DNA of 64,000 nt from RBG-16-49-21 sp040768125 (GTDB taxonomy: Bacteria > Spirochaetota > UBA4802 > UBA5550), in NCBI GenBank assembly GCA_040768125.1, contig JAXGNG010000005.1, positions 62,001 to 126,000 on the forward strand, given 5' to 3'. The position numbers were made by a program, and so were the translations under genes. Below the pieces are notes generated by a model that did no database searches, had not been told where the DNA came from, and saw only the letters and a program-made list of their open reading frames with translations. This document shows, in pieces, positions 9,570 through 18,629 of the stretch. Every line of letters begins with the position of its first letter. Within the stretch, counting starts at the first letter, position 1.

Positions 9570-10712
9570 ATGCATGACCTGGGTAAACGGCTTGTTTCGT
9601 TTCTTGCGAGTATCGTAACGCCGGAAATGGGTCTGAACAGTACACGGATGTTTTATTCAATCGGACTCATCTTTTGCACTCTTCATTTGCTTTTCTATGG
9701 ACTCTTTAAGAACACGTACAATGCAGATCAGCGACAGGCCTTTTATAAGTCGGCCCTTGAGGAATCATACCGGCTTTCGTCACTTGCGGAAGGATGGAGT
9801 GTTTTTATTGTTCCGGCACTCCTCATGGCGCTGCTGTTCGCGCTGCTTTTCCTCGCAATGAGGGGCTGGAAAAAGCGGGACATCATACCCTACCTCTGTA
9901 AATCCTTTATCATCACCGTTGTCTTTTCATTCCTGACCTTCAAGCTGGCACATTTTACCGGTGATCTTAGAACCGGCGACGCCGGCTTTGCCGAAACCGG
10001 TTACGGACGGATATTACTATTCATGATTATTTACTCAGTTCCTGTGAGCGTCAGCGTTATTGCAAACCGCGGGGACCGCAGGATGTTTGTACGTGATAGT
10101 GTGGTATATCTACTGCTCGTATTTCTTTCCGCTGTGTCGGCAATGATCCAACAGGGCTTTTCTCCTGTACCCCTCATTTTTTCATTATACAACCTCGGCC
10201 TTTTTTATTTTATCGCGACGCTTGTGAGCCTTCTTTCCATTTTCGATTCCCTCGTCGCAGGCATGGATGAAGGAATTATGGCGGCTCTTCTCTACTTTTT
10301 CCTGCCGCCCATGATTCTCGCCAGTTATTTTCTTATAGGTATCCTGGTGGTATATGGCGGCATGACTCTGCTTATCGGAAATCCCGGGGGTATGGAGTTC
10401 TATATGCCCTTTGAGCACGCCTATTTTTACCTTAAGGGGGTCATTTTTTATGATGGGTCAGGGGGGCTGATTTCCGGTATATTCGGTATTGCGGCAATAT
10501 CCAGCGCGGCCATGACGCTATACATGCGGGGCAGGGAATACGGAGATTCCTTCAGCCTACTACAGGTTGCGCGCTCACTTCTTGGACTGGCTGCCTTCTC
10601 CTGGTTTGTTACTCGTCCCCTGCTCCTTCCATGGTATATTTCCACGCCAATTTGTACTGTCATTCTCGCGAGTCTCTTTGCCTTCGCTTCGAAACGCCTT
10701 TCTCGCATCTAA
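9570..10712 (+). CDS. Polytopic membrane protein of unknown function
   Basis: 380 residues with about eight hydrophobic segments (for example around 30-50, 85-110, 125-145, 165-185, 205-225, 235-300, 335-350, 355-375) and short loops. It is presumably an inner-membrane protein; the general look recalls YIP1-type proteins but no signature residues support that. The start is taken at ATG 9570, with GGGAG about 11 bases upstream. The frame extends further upstream to 9438, but that part is not hydrophobic and has poor coding character. Base composition is lower in GC than the flanking genes, hinting at acquired DNA. Confidence 0.65.
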   Translation: MHDLGKRLVSFLASIVTPEMGLNSTRMFYSIGLIFCTLHLLFYGLFKNTYNADQRQAFYKSALEESYRLSSLAEGWSVFIVPALLMALLFALLFLAMRGWKKRDIIPYLCKSFIITVVFSFLTFKLAHFTGDLRTGDAGFAETGYGRILLFMIIYSVPVSVSVIANRGDRRMFVRDSVVYLLLVFLSAVSAMIQQGFSPVPLIFSLYNLGLFYFIATLVSLLSIFDSLVAGMDEGIMAALLYFFLPPMILASYFLIGILVVYGGMTLLIGNPGGMEFYMPFEHAYFYLKGVIFYDGSGGLISGIFGIAAISSAAMTLYMRGREYGDSFSLLQVARSLLGLAAFSWFVTRPLLLPWYISTPICTVILASLFAFASKRLSRI

Positions 10713-11131
10713 ACAGCTGCGTATATTCAATGGAGACCCAATCTTTATAAGCATGATAATCAGTTTCTGCTGGTAATCTATACAATCTTTCGATTAAGTA
10801 TCTAGAGGAACGCAGTATTCCAATCGCATCTGATTGGTAACTTTCTTCGGGCAGATGACTTGCTATCAGAGATTATGTAGGTATGATGCACGAAATGCTG
10901 CGCTAACGGACCAAAGGCCAGCAGTTCCATCCCGTATCGATGAAGGATTTAGATAAGATTTCCCTGGTGTTGAAGCCCAAAACCGCTTTTTAGTTTTTTT
11001 GTAAAACAGTTGCTTTTTCTCTGCTGCATGTATTAAATATTATTATTGATGACACATCAGGGATGTGGCCGGCATTGCCGAAAGAAATTGTCCATGCTGA
11101 TTCTGCATTTTGGTGGGTAGGGGGGAACACC
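10713..11131. other. AT-rich intergenic region, no gene seen
   Basis: About 420 bases after the membrane-protein gene. Markedly AT-rich relative to the downstream hydrolase. No convincing terminator, RNA or small open frame; the frame extending the hydrolase upstream to 11063 lacks a ribosome site. Confidence 0.45.
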
Positions 11132-12085
11132 ATGAAAAAGATCAAACTGGCGATCGTTTCTATTGCTGCGCTGATGATCATTCTCACGGGATGGTATCTT
11201 ATTTTTCCCGGCGGGGTCATCAGGGCGGTACAGGTCATGGGCCGCTGTTCCTCGGGCCTCTCGGCGGAGGGCATGCAGGTGGGCGACCATCACTGGGCGT
11301 ATCTTGAAGGAAAGCCCGGGGAAGGGAAGGAAACCATCCTTCTCCTGCACGGCTTCGCCATGGAGAAGGACCACTGGCAGCCCCTTTCAGAGCGCCTATC
11401 CGGGGACTACCATCTCCTGGTCCCGGACCTTCCCGGCTTCGGGGAGAGCACCGCGCTGGCGGAGGGGGACTACACCATCCAGGCCCAGGTGCCGCGCCTC
11501 AGGGCCTTTCTCGAAGCGGAGAAGGCGGGGCCGCTCCATGTCATGGGCGTCTCCATGGGGGGCGGCATCGCGGGACTCTTTGCCGCGCGGTATCCCGACA
11601 TGGTCAGGTCGCTCGCCATGATCGGGCCCTACGGCATACCCTGCCCGCGCGAGAGCGAGTTCCAGAGGCTCTATCGCAACGGATCCTTCGTCCTCGTGTT
11701 CGGCACCCCGGAGGAGTATGACCGCACCCTTTCGTTCAGCCTTCACAGGCCGATGGAAATGCCGGGACACCTGAAGGCCCATATCGCGAAGAAGGGAAAC
11801 AGGGACCGCCCTTTCCTGACAAGGTGTTTCAACGACCAGATGCAGCTGAGCGGCTGGGGGCTTCTCCAGAATGAGCTCGTGAAGATCACCGCTCCCACGC
11901 TGGTGATCTTCGGGGATAAAGAGCGCATCTTCGACGTTTCATGCGCGGAACGATACCGGAAGGGTATTCGCGGCGCCCGCGTCGAGGTAATGAAGGATTG
12001 CGGGCACCTGGCCTATATCGACAACCCGGAGGAGGCGGCGCGGATATACCGCTCCTTCCTTGAGGGTCTTCGACCAGGGAAATAG
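11132..12085 (+). CDS. Alpha/beta hydrolase, membrane-anchored
   Basis: 317 residues. An N-terminal hydrophobic segment (residues 3-25) looks like a signal anchor, placing the enzyme outside the cytoplasm. The fold signatures follow: the oxyanion HGFAMEKDHW, the D-LPGFGES strand, the nucleophile elbow GVSMGG (Ser), a late Asp in IFGDKERIF and the catalytic His in DCGHLAYIDNP. Probable esterase or lipase-type activity; substrate unknown. The start ATG 11132 is supported by a GGGGGGAA ribosome site. A related anchored hydrolase lies at 54861-55799. Confidence 0.88.
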   Translation: MKKIKLAIVSIAALMIILTGWYLIFPGGVIRAVQVMGRCSSGLSAEGMQVGDHHWAYLEGKPGEGKETILLLHGFAMEKDHWQPLSERLSGDYHLLVPDLPGFGESTALAEGDYTIQAQVPRLRAFLEAEKAGPLHVMGVSMGGGIAGLFAARYPDMVRSLAMIGPYGIPCPRESEFQRLYRNGSFVLVFGTPEEYDRTLSFSLHRPMEMPGHLKAHIAKKGNRDRPFLTRCFNDQMQLSGWGLLQNELVKITAPTLVIFGDKERIFDVSCAERYRKGIRGARVEVMKDCGHLAYIDNPEEAARIYRSFLEGLRPGK

Positions 12086-12253
12086 ATGACGTCTCTCCAC
12101 CGGGGGCACCGGGGAAAGGAACGGGGAGAAATTGTTCGCTTTCCATCGGGAGCCGCGGGTTCCCGTCGTGGCATTCATGGCGCATCGTGCAGGATGGCGT
12201 GGCGTCGAGGGAAAGAAGCGGGCTTTTATACAATCGTTATCCGGTGAAGGAAC

Positions 12254-13012
12254 ATGCGTATCCCCATATCACTTATCAATTCCAGGCTTCTTTCCCGTCA
12301 GGGTCTCCTCTTTGACCTGGCCGTTCTGTTCTCGAACCTTTTCCTCGTGGGGCCCCTTACCGGCCTGGTGTGGCGAAGCGGGGGCTTCCATCCCCTGTTC
12401 GGGGCCCTTCTCGCGGCCGCTTTCGCATCCTACAGCCTGGGGGCCTGGCTCAAGCGCGGACCCCTCCATGCACGCATGGCGTCCCGGGGTGCTCCTGCCC
12501 CGGGGATGCCGGCCATGGTCCTCTTTGGCCTGCTGGCGCTGATGCTCTACGGCCTCATGGCGGCCACGCTGTTTTTTGCCGCCGTGGTGCTCGGCATGGG
12601 ATCCGTGGGCCATTCCGGGGTGCGCGTTGCAGCGGGCCTGGCCATCCTTGCCCTGGCGGTACTCCCGCCGGCCCTGACCCTGCGCGCCATACTTCCGCAT
12701 GCGGCGGAACGAAAGCGCGCCGGGACATCCCCGTCTCGCCGGGTGGAGTTCTGTTCCAACCTGGCGATCTACTTCGCTGTTTTTGTCATCATGGCGTGGT
12801 GGGAGGGGGTCTTCGTGAAGACTCTTGCCGGCGCGGGGCGGGTAAACCCGGCGGCGGGCATGCTCCTGGTGTTCCTTGTGACGGTTCCCTTCGCGATGTT
12901 TTACCTGGCACCTCGCCTCCTTTTCCTGGCCGAGGACTACCGTTCGCCCTGGACCTGGCCGGGCGTCCTCCTGGCCATGGCTCCCCTTTCCTGCCGTATA
13001 ATGTTCGCTTGA
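12254..13012 (+). CDS. Hypothetical polytopic membrane protein
   Basis: 252 residues with about six hydrophobic stretches (near 15-35, 45-60, 80-110, 115-140, 170-190, 205-225) and arginine-rich loops. I do not recognise the family. The ATG at 12254 follows AAGGA very closely. It lies between the alpha/beta hydrolase and the ATPase in the same direction with gaps of 168 and 93 bases, so it may or may not share a transcript with them. The strongly G+C-biased third positions support real coding. Confidence 0.6.
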   Translation: MRIPISLINSRLLSRQGLLFDLAVLFSNLFLVGPLTGLVWRSGGFHPLFGALLAAAFASYSLGAWLKRGPLHARMASRGAPAPGMPAMVLFGLLALMLYGLMAATLFFAAVVLGMGSVGHSGVRVAAGLAILALAVLPPALTLRAILPHAAERKRAGTSPSRRVEFCSNLAIYFAVFVIMAWWEGVFVKTLAGAGRVNPAAGMLLVFLVTVPFAMFYLAPRLLFLAEDYRSPWTWPGVLLAMAPLSCRIMFA

Positions 13013-13105
13013 CGACGCTTGTCGGTTCAGGATGCGCGGAATTGAATTGATGTTGACACCGGCGCCGCGGGGGCAGAGCATTCATGGGACGGAGGGGTAA
13101 GTCCA

Positions 13106-13834
13106 ATGCATCTTTTAAACGTCCGTGTGAATAACAAATCATTTCCCGCGACCGGGGTGTACCCTTTCTCCCTCGATCTACTCCGGCGTACGGATTCCCT
13201 CGCCTTCACCGGCCCCGTCACCTTTTTCGCGGGAGAGAACGGGAGCGGCAAGTCCACGCTCCTGGAGGCCCTGGCGACCCGATGCGGCATCTATATCTGG
13301 CGCGGCGACGAGCGTGAGCGCTCCACCCACAATCCCCTGGAGCGCGAGCTCTACCGCTGCCTCGATATCGAGTGGTCCGACGGCCCCGTGCCCGGGGCGT
13401 TCTTCTCGTCGAATCTCTTCCTGAACTTCGCGCGAATCCTTGACGAATGGGCCGCGGCCGATCCCGGGGTCCTGAATTATTTCGGGGGGCAGTCCCTCCT
13501 GACGCAGTCCCACGGCCAGTCTCTCATGTCCTTCTTCCGGTCCCGCTTCAGGATAAAGGGGCTCTACCTCCTCGACGAGCCGGAAACGGCGCTCTCGCCC
13601 AGGACTCAGATCGAGCTCCTCCGCCTCATCGCCGCGCTTTCCCTGGACGGTCACGCGCAGTTCATCATCGCCACGCATTCCCCCATCCTCATGTCCTGCC
13701 CCGGGGCCCTGATCTACAGCTTTGACCGCGTCCCCGTGGCGCCGATCCCCTACGAGGAAACGGACCACTTCCGGGTCTACAGGGATTTCATGAAGGATCC
13801 GGGCGGGGCGGTGAAAAATGATGATGGGGGGTAG
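13106..13834 (+). CDS. Compact AAA ATPase (ABC/AAA_21-type)
   Basis: 242-residue soluble ATPase. Walker A is GENGSGKST (about residues 44-52), the Q-loop/signature region lies between 110 and 150, and Walker B is LYLLDEPETALS (about 152-163) followed by an H-loop in IIATHSPILM. This is the layout of small stand-alone ABC-like ATPases with no membrane partner. A GGAGGGG ribosome site sits nine bases upstream of the ATG at 13106. Such proteins occur in defence modules (for example with OLD/TOPRIM partners) and as lone housekeeping ATPases. No nuclease or methylase lies next to it, so a defence role is not supported. Confidence 0.85.
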   Translation: MHLLNVRVNNKSFPATGVYPFSLDLLRRTDSLAFTGPVTFFAGENGSGKSTLLEALATRCGIYIWRGDERERSTHNPLERELYRCLDIEWSDGPVPGAFFSSNLFLNFARILDEWAAADPGVLNYFGGQSLLTQSHGQSLMSFFRSRFRIKGLYLLDEPETALSPRTQIELLRLIAALSLDGHAQFIIATHSPILMSCPGALIYSFDRVPVAPIPYEETDHFRVYRDFMKDPGGAVKNDDGG

Positions 13835-13845
13835 TGCCGCCGGCG

Positions 13846-15402
13846 TTAAAACGTAAAGCGGTATCCCAGGCGCGAAACCAGGTCCCCCCCGGGCGCGGGA
13901 ACGATGTCCATTGAAAGCGAACCGGGCCGTATCTCCCCCTCCCGCTCGATCCTGTGCACCTCGTAGGAGGTGGGGGCCAGGAGGGCGGTCAGGAGATCGA
14001 GGAGTTTCACCCCGCCGAGGGCGACGCCGCCCCAGAGGAGATGTTTCCTGTTGTCCATGCCGTAGACGCAGAAGGCTGCGAGGGACATCTCCGAAAGGTA
14101 GAAGCCCCACCCCGCAAGCCGGTGTCCCTTGTAGAAGAGACCGCCCCCGGGAATCACCGTCGAGAGGGCCAGGGCGGAGATGTTCTTATGCATGAAGAAG
14201 GGCGGAAGGGTCTCGTTGATTTTACAGAGGTGCGCCACCTGGTCCATGTAGGCCGCCGATACCGTGACGGGGAGGGTTGACCAGAGAAAAATCTGGAGCC
14301 GGTTCATCGCCACTGTCTTGTCGCTGTCCATGACGCCGGGAAAAAAGTTGATCTTGAAGTGTCCCACCGCCTCGGGAACGAGGAAATGGGCGATCACCAG
14401 GGTCGTGGAAAAAATGACGCCGGGTATGCTCGGCGAGGGCTTTTTGAAGCCGAGGCGCGTGGTGGCGAGATAGGACCCGTACCCGGGCACCAGGATGTTG
14501 GCCCCGGGGTTGAGCACGCAGATACCGTCCACGAGGGCCTTTTCCGGGTCCGGCGTTCCCTGGCCCGAAGTGGAGAGATTGTAACGGTAGTAGGTGATGT
14601 ACTCGATCCGCTCCGTCAGCTCCCGGACGAAGGCACGCCAGGGCGGCCTGACGTCGATCCGGAACCGGGTGTTTCCTTCGAGGGTCCCCGGCAGGATGGC
14701 AAGGGACCGGTACCGTCCCGTCTGGGTGATGGTGAAGGGAATGCCCCCGGCGGTGCGGTAACGCCCCGGGGCGAGGCCGTGCCACTGCCCGACGTTCAGC
14801 ACTGCCAGGCCGTCCCGCCTGCCGAGGACGCGGACCTCCACGGGAAGGTCCCGGTGAAAGCGCGCCGTTTCCCTGGCGAGTTTCAGGGGCATGTTCATCA
14901 GGACCCGGCTCCGCACCGAGGTGCTCTTTCTCAGGTGGCGGTACGGCTCCGTTATCGGCACGAGGGTCACCGTGCCGTATGCCGTGGTACCCGTCATCTC
15001 CAGGGTAATCAGGGCCACGAGGTCGGCCTTCATCCGGAGGCCCGCCTGTTCGAGGGCGTCGTCCCCCGCGCCGGGAGGGAGGCTTTCCAGGGACCGCCGC
15101 ACCACTTCCGGGTCGAGGGGAAGGAACCGCCCCATGCGGTTAAAGGCGTCGCCCACGGCCTCGGCGCACCGCTCCGAAAGGGCGGTCATCTGTATGGTCG
15201 GCTGTGGTATGGAGATAATTGCGATCCTGCCGGTGACCCCCTCGTCGGGGCGCGCGGCGAAGAGCGGGGGGGCCCCGAGGCACGCCGCGGCCAGGGCCGC
15301 CGCGAGACACCGCAGCGCGCGGGCGCGTCCCCCGGCGGGTCTGGCGGCGGGAATCGTTCCCCCGTTCCCCATGGTTTCGCTGTCCTTCCTCTGTATTGCC
15401 AC
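13846..15402 (-). CDS. Exported protein, tandem paralogue B, unknown function
   Basis: 518 residues. After a signal sequence (cleavage expected near LFAARPDEG) comes a TolB-N/CsgG-like stretch of about 110 residues (IAIISIPQPTI, then FLPLDPEVVRRSL and ADLVALITLEM), a beta-rich middle, and a C-terminal helical hairpin with a Gly-rich turn (PGGGLFYKGHRLAG) of the type seen in DUF5683-like membrane tails. The same order is found in the gene immediately upstream, so the two are tandem paralogues. The start is GTG 15402 with GGAGG about seven bases upstream, directly after the upstream stop. Last gene of the larB-larC run; role unknown. Confidence 0.65.
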   Translation of the reverse strand: MAIQRKDSETMGNGGTIPAARPAGGRARALRCLAAALAAACLGAPPLFAARPDEGVTGRIAIISIPQPTIQMTALSERCAEAVGDAFNRMGRFLPLDPEVVRRSLESLPPGAGDDALEQAGLRMKADLVALITLEMTGTTAYGTVTLVPITEPYRHLRKSTSVRSRVLMNMPLKLARETARFHRDLPVEVRVLGRRDGLAVLNVGQWHGLAPGRYRTAGGIPFTITQTGRYRSLAILPGTLEGNTRFRIDVRPPWRAFVRELTERIEYITYYRYNLSTSGQGTPDPEKALVDGICVLNPGANILVPGYGSYLATTRLGFKKPSPSIPGVIFSTTLVIAHFLVPEAVGHFKINFFPGVMDSDKTVAMNRLQIFLWSTLPVTVSAAYMDQVAHLCKINETLPPFFMHKNISALALSTVIPGGGLFYKGHRLAGWGFYLSEMSLAAFCVYGMDNRKHLLWGGVALGGVKLLDLLTALLAPTSYEVHRIEREGEIRPGSLSMDIVPAPGGDLVSRLGYRFTF

Positions 15403-15414
15403 GGCAGCCTCCGG

Positions 15415-16920
15415 TCACCACCTGTATGAATAGTGAAGCCCGAAGACCGGCGTCGCGTCCCCGGCGGAATAGAGGATCGGCTCGATGGAATAACCCTCAT
15501 CGACGATCTCCCCGTTCAGGATGGAGTCCCGGATCAGCACGGCGTGGACGATCTCGGCGATCCTGACGGCCCCGGCGACCGAGAGCAGGGAAAATGCCCG
15601 GGCCCTGTTGATCTTCCCCGTCGTGAAAGAGCGGGTTACCGGGTTGTAGGTCCTGCCCGGGGAGAATTCGCGCAGGGTGAAGTATAATAAAATATTGTCG
15701 ACATGGTAGTAACAGTAGCCCCAGGCGCGGCGCCCCCGGTAGAAGTGGCCCGCGCCCCCGCCGATCAGGGCCAGGAGTCCCGCCGTGGCGGGATTGCCCA
15801 GGAGGGGAGGCCTCGCCTCGAGGTAGTTCGCCGCCCTCGTGAGCATGCCATGGGCGAACGCGTCGGCGAAAAGGGAAATGCCCCCGGCGGAGAGCATGTA
15901 GATGCCGAAATGGTACCGGGCCCGCACCTCCTGGGGAACGGATCTTTTTCTTTTATGGTAGGAGGCCCAGTAGGTGGAAAGGCCGTCGATTTCAAGGTAG
16001 AGATAGGGGGCGACGTTCAGGGTCCAGAGGCCCAGGCCGGTCCAGTCGCGGTTCCGGTAGTAGCCCGCCGTGGGGGCGATGATCGGCATGACCGCACCGC
16101 CGGGGGCCGCCAGGAGAAGTGCGTACACGGTTTCCACGGCGGAGACCGGCCGGAGGACGAACTCTCGCTTCCTGCCGTACTGCAGCGATTCGAGCTCCCG
16201 CGCGGTCTCGCGGTACCCGGCCAGGATGAAGTCGCCCTGGAGCAGGGGGGGCGAGGACCTGACAACGGATCCTCCCGACAGGCGCACGGTGCCGACCTTT
16301 GTGAATTCTCTGATGTCTCCCCTTTGCGGCGTTTCCCCGGGGCGGTAGAGGTCGAAATCACCGCTGACGCGGCGGGGCGACACGAGGACCGGCTCCTCCT
16401 CGCCGGTGAAATAAAAGGGCGTGCGCCACCGGGAGAGGACTTCGGCGAAGAAGAACCCCGCGTGTTCGTCGATGATGGCGGCGAATTCCGGGGCGCCGTA
16501 GCGCGCCGACATGGGTATCCGTATTGTGCGGCGGCATACCGCGCGGCCCTGGTAGGGGAACCCGATCCCGTAGGCAGTGAGGGTCATGATGATGAAATCG
16601 TTCGAATCGTCAAGGTCGCCCCGGACCAGGAGCGTGATGCCGGCGTCGGCGGCGAAGCCGAGGAGGCAGTTCTCCCCCGTGCAGCCGAACTTCACGAGCT
16701 CTTCCCGGAGGAGGGCGGGATTCACGGCGCTGAAAATGCCGGAGCCCTCGGCGATGCCGGAAAGGCTCTGGCCGAGGATGGGCGTCATGGCCAGGGTCCG
16801 GGGGCTGTTGCTCCTGAGAATGGCGACGCCCGCCAGGGGCCTGTCGGCGCCGGATGCGCCCGCGGTCCAGAGAATCGCCGCGGCGGAGGCCGCCATGATG
16901 AGGAAGAGTTTTTTGATCAT
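15415..16920 (-). CDS. Exported protein, tandem paralogue A, unknown function
   Basis: 501 residues with a signal peptide (residues 1-25, ending ASGADR). It shows the same architecture as its downstream neighbour: a TolB-N-like start (AGVAILRSNSPRTL, then CTGENCLLGFAADAG with a Cys pair), a middle domain, and a C-terminal membrane-associated tail with GGGAGHFYRGRRAWG, matching PGGGLFYKGHRLAG of paralogue B. The ATG overlaps the stop of the adenosyltransferase gene by one base, so translation is coupled. Envelope-located partner proteins is the most that can be said. Confidence 0.65.
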   Translation of the reverse strand: MIKKLFLIMAASAAAILWTAGASGADRPLAGVAILRSNSPRTLAMTPILGQSLSGIAEGSGIFSAVNPALLREELVKFGCTGENCLLGFAADAGITLLVRGDLDDSNDFIIMTLTAYGIGFPYQGRAVCRRTIRIPMSARYGAPEFAAIIDEHAGFFFAEVLSRWRTPFYFTGEEEPVLVSPRRVSGDFDLYRPGETPQRGDIREFTKVGTVRLSGGSVVRSSPPLLQGDFILAGYRETARELESLQYGRKREFVLRPVSAVETVYALLLAAPGGAVMPIIAPTAGYYRNRDWTGLGLWTLNVAPYLYLEIDGLSTYWASYHKRKRSVPQEVRARYHFGIYMLSAGGISLFADAFAHGMLTRAANYLEARPPLLGNPATAGLLALIGGGAGHFYRGRRAWGYCYYHVDNILLYFTLREFSPGRTYNPVTRSFTTGKINRARAFSLLSVAGAVRIAEIVHAVLIRDSILNGEIVDEGYSIEPILYSAGDATPVFGLHYSYRW

Positions 16921-17456
16921 CAGTCCTCGATCCCCTTCCTCGGGGGGATGCCTTCCCGGTAATAGTGCTTCACTTCCCTCATCTCGGTGACCAGGTCTCC
17001 CCGCTCGATCAGCCGTTCGGTGGCCCCGCGGCCCGTGAGCACGAGTTCCAGGCCCTCCGGTTTCATGTCGATGATATCGAGTATCTCATCTTCCGTGACG
17101 ATGCCGAAAAGACAGGCGGTTATGATTTCATCCAGGACGACCACGGGACATTCACCCAGGGAAACGGCCTCGCGGGAACGCCTGAGGGCGTTCACGGCGA
17201 GGGCGCGATGCTCCTCCATGGAGCCGTCGTCGGGGCGGCAGAAGCGGTCGCTTCCGTAGCTCTCTACCCTGACGAGCCCCCCCGTCATGGCGGCGGCGGC
17301 CCGCTCGCCGCTCGGCAGGCCCTTCATGAACTGGATCACCAGGGTCGCCAGGCCGGAGCCCGCGGCGCGGAAGGCGAGGCCCAGGGCCGCGCTCGTCTTT
17401 CCCTTGCCGTTCCCCGTGTAGATATGTACGTATCCCCTGCCGATCATTTGTTTCAC
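16920..17456 (-). CDS. cobO: Corrinoid (cob(I)alamin) adenosyltransferase, CobA/BtuR type
   Basis: 178-residue cytoplasmic enzyme that transfers the adenosyl group of ATP to reduced corrinoid cobalt, making adenosylcobalamin or its precursors. The P-loop is GNGKGKTSAALGLA (residues 13-26), and the later family blocks VVVLDEI and LVLTGRGA are both present. The start is GTG 17456, overlapping the larC stop by four bases (GTGA); ATG 17447 is an alternative. The symbol could equally be cobA or btuR. It sits within the larB-larC run and shares translational coupling on both sides, an unusual partner set since the nickel-pincer pathway needs no corrinoid. Confidence 0.92.
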   Translation of the reverse strand: MKQMIGRGYVHIYTGNGKGKTSAALGLAFRAAGSGLATLVIQFMKGLPSGERAAAAMTGGLVRVESYGSDRFCRPDDGSMEEHRALAVNALRRSREAVSLGECPVVVLDEIITACLFGIVTEDEILDIIDMKPEGLELVLTGRGATERLIERGDLVTEMREVKHYYREGIPPRKGIED

Positions 17457-18628
17457 TCTTTAAGGAGGAAATCGGCGCGCTTCCTCGCCTCGTCGTAGAC
17501 CTTCCTGAGGGGCACGCCGAGGGTTTTCGCCGCGGCGCGGCAGTCCTCGAACTCGGGGGAGATGGTGACGGGACGGCCGCCGCTCGAGAGGACCTTGACC
17601 CCGATCTCGCCGTAGACCGTGGCGACCCGGCGCGTTTCACGCTGGAGGACCAGGCGGTCCAGGCGGGCGACGCGGACACCCGCCGTGGTGGTCTCGGCGA
17701 AGACGACGCGGGCCAGGGTGTCCCGGTCCTCCTCCCGGGCCAGGACCGTGAGCTTCACGCCGGGGCGCGACTTCTTCATGATGATCGGCGTGGTGTAGAC
17801 GTCGAGGGCCCCCGACTCGAGGAGGCTCTCGAACACGTGCTGGTAGAATTCCGGGTTCATGTCGTCTATGTTCGTTTCGATTGACAGGATGGTCTCGTAT
17901 CCGGCGGAAGCCTCGATCTCGCCGATGAAGACGCGGAGGACGTTCGGTATCGGGAGGTCCCGGGTCCCGGCGCCGTAACCCGCCGCGGCGAGGCGCATGT
18001 CGGGAAGGGGACCCCAGCGCTTCACAAACCGGGCGAGGATGGCCGCGCCCGTGGGCGTGGCGAGCTCGGCGCGGATGCCGCTCGAATAGACCGGGGCTCC
18101 CGCCAGGAGGGCCGCCGTGGCGGGGGCGGGTACCGGGAGCGTGCCGTGGCCGGTCTCGACGAACCCCTCGCCCACGTTGACCCGCGTGGCGCGGACCTCC
18201 TCGATCCCCATGAGATGCAGGGCCGCGCAGGCCGCCGTCACGTCGACGATGGAGTCGATGCCGCCGATCTCATGGAAGTGCACCTCATCAATCGTGGTGC
18301 CGTGGATCTTCGCCTCGACGCGTGCGATTTCCTCGAAGATCGCCGAGGCGTGGGCCCGTACCGGTTCGGGGAGCCCGCTTGTTTCGAGAATCTTCCTGAT
18401 ATCCGCGAGGCCGCGCCGGGGGGCTTTTTCATCACGTGCCGCGACGATGAAGCGCGTGGCGGCGATGCCGCTTTTTACCACGCGCTCGGCCGACATATCG
18501 TACCCTTCGAGGGGAAGGGTCTTTACCATTGTTTTCAGGGCCCCCATGTCAAGCCCGGCGTCGAGGAGGGAGGCGACGATCATGTCCCCGGCGACCCCGG
18601 CGAAGCAGTCGAAGCAGGCGGCCTTCAT
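17453..18628 (-). CDS. larC: Nickel-pincer cofactor biosynthesis nickel insertase LarC
   Basis: 391-residue LarC, the CTP-dependent enzyme that inserts nickel into the pyridinium bis-thiocarboxylate cofactor of lactate racemase-type enzymes. The hallmark N-terminus FDCFAGVAGDM (with Asp and Cys), a metal-binding HFHEIGGIDSIVD block (about 112-124) and the C-terminal TNIDDMNPEFY and KKSRPG motifs are all visible. LarC1 and LarC2 are one continuous frame here; in Lactiplantibacillus they are joined by programmed frameshift. The start ATG 18628 lies one base after the larB stop, with GGGGA eight bases upstream, and is preferred over ATG 18643. LarA and LarE are not in the window. Confidence 0.93.
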   Translation of the reverse strand: MKAACFDCFAGVAGDMIVASLLDAGLDMGALKTMVKTLPLEGYDMSAERVVKSGIAATRFIVAARDEKAPRRGLADIRKILETSGLPEPVRAHASAIFEEIARVEAKIHGTTIDEVHFHEIGGIDSIVDVTAACAALHLMGIEEVRATRVNVGEGFVETGHGTLPVPAPATAALLAGAPVYSSGIRAELATPTGAAILARFVKRWGPLPDMRLAAAGYGAGTRDLPIPNVLRVFIGEIEASAGYETILSIETNIDDMNPEFYQHVFESLLESGALDVYTTPIIMKKSRPGVKLTVLAREEDRDTLARVVFAETTTAGVRVARLDRLVLQRETRRVATVYGEIGVKVLSSGGRPVTISPEFEDCRAAAKTLGVPLRKVYDEARKRADFLLKE

Positions 18629-18629
18629 G

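Noticed and set aside
13106..13834. AAA ATPase considered as part of a phage-defence system
   Set aside because: No nuclease, methylase, TOPRIM or other partner next to it; neighbours are a membrane protein and the end of the lar operon.
12269..14110. Minus-strand open frames opposite the membrane protein and ATPase genes
   Set aside because: They overlap plus-strand genes with clear domains (Walker motifs) and show low-complexity Gly/Pro/Arg translation typical of antisense frames.
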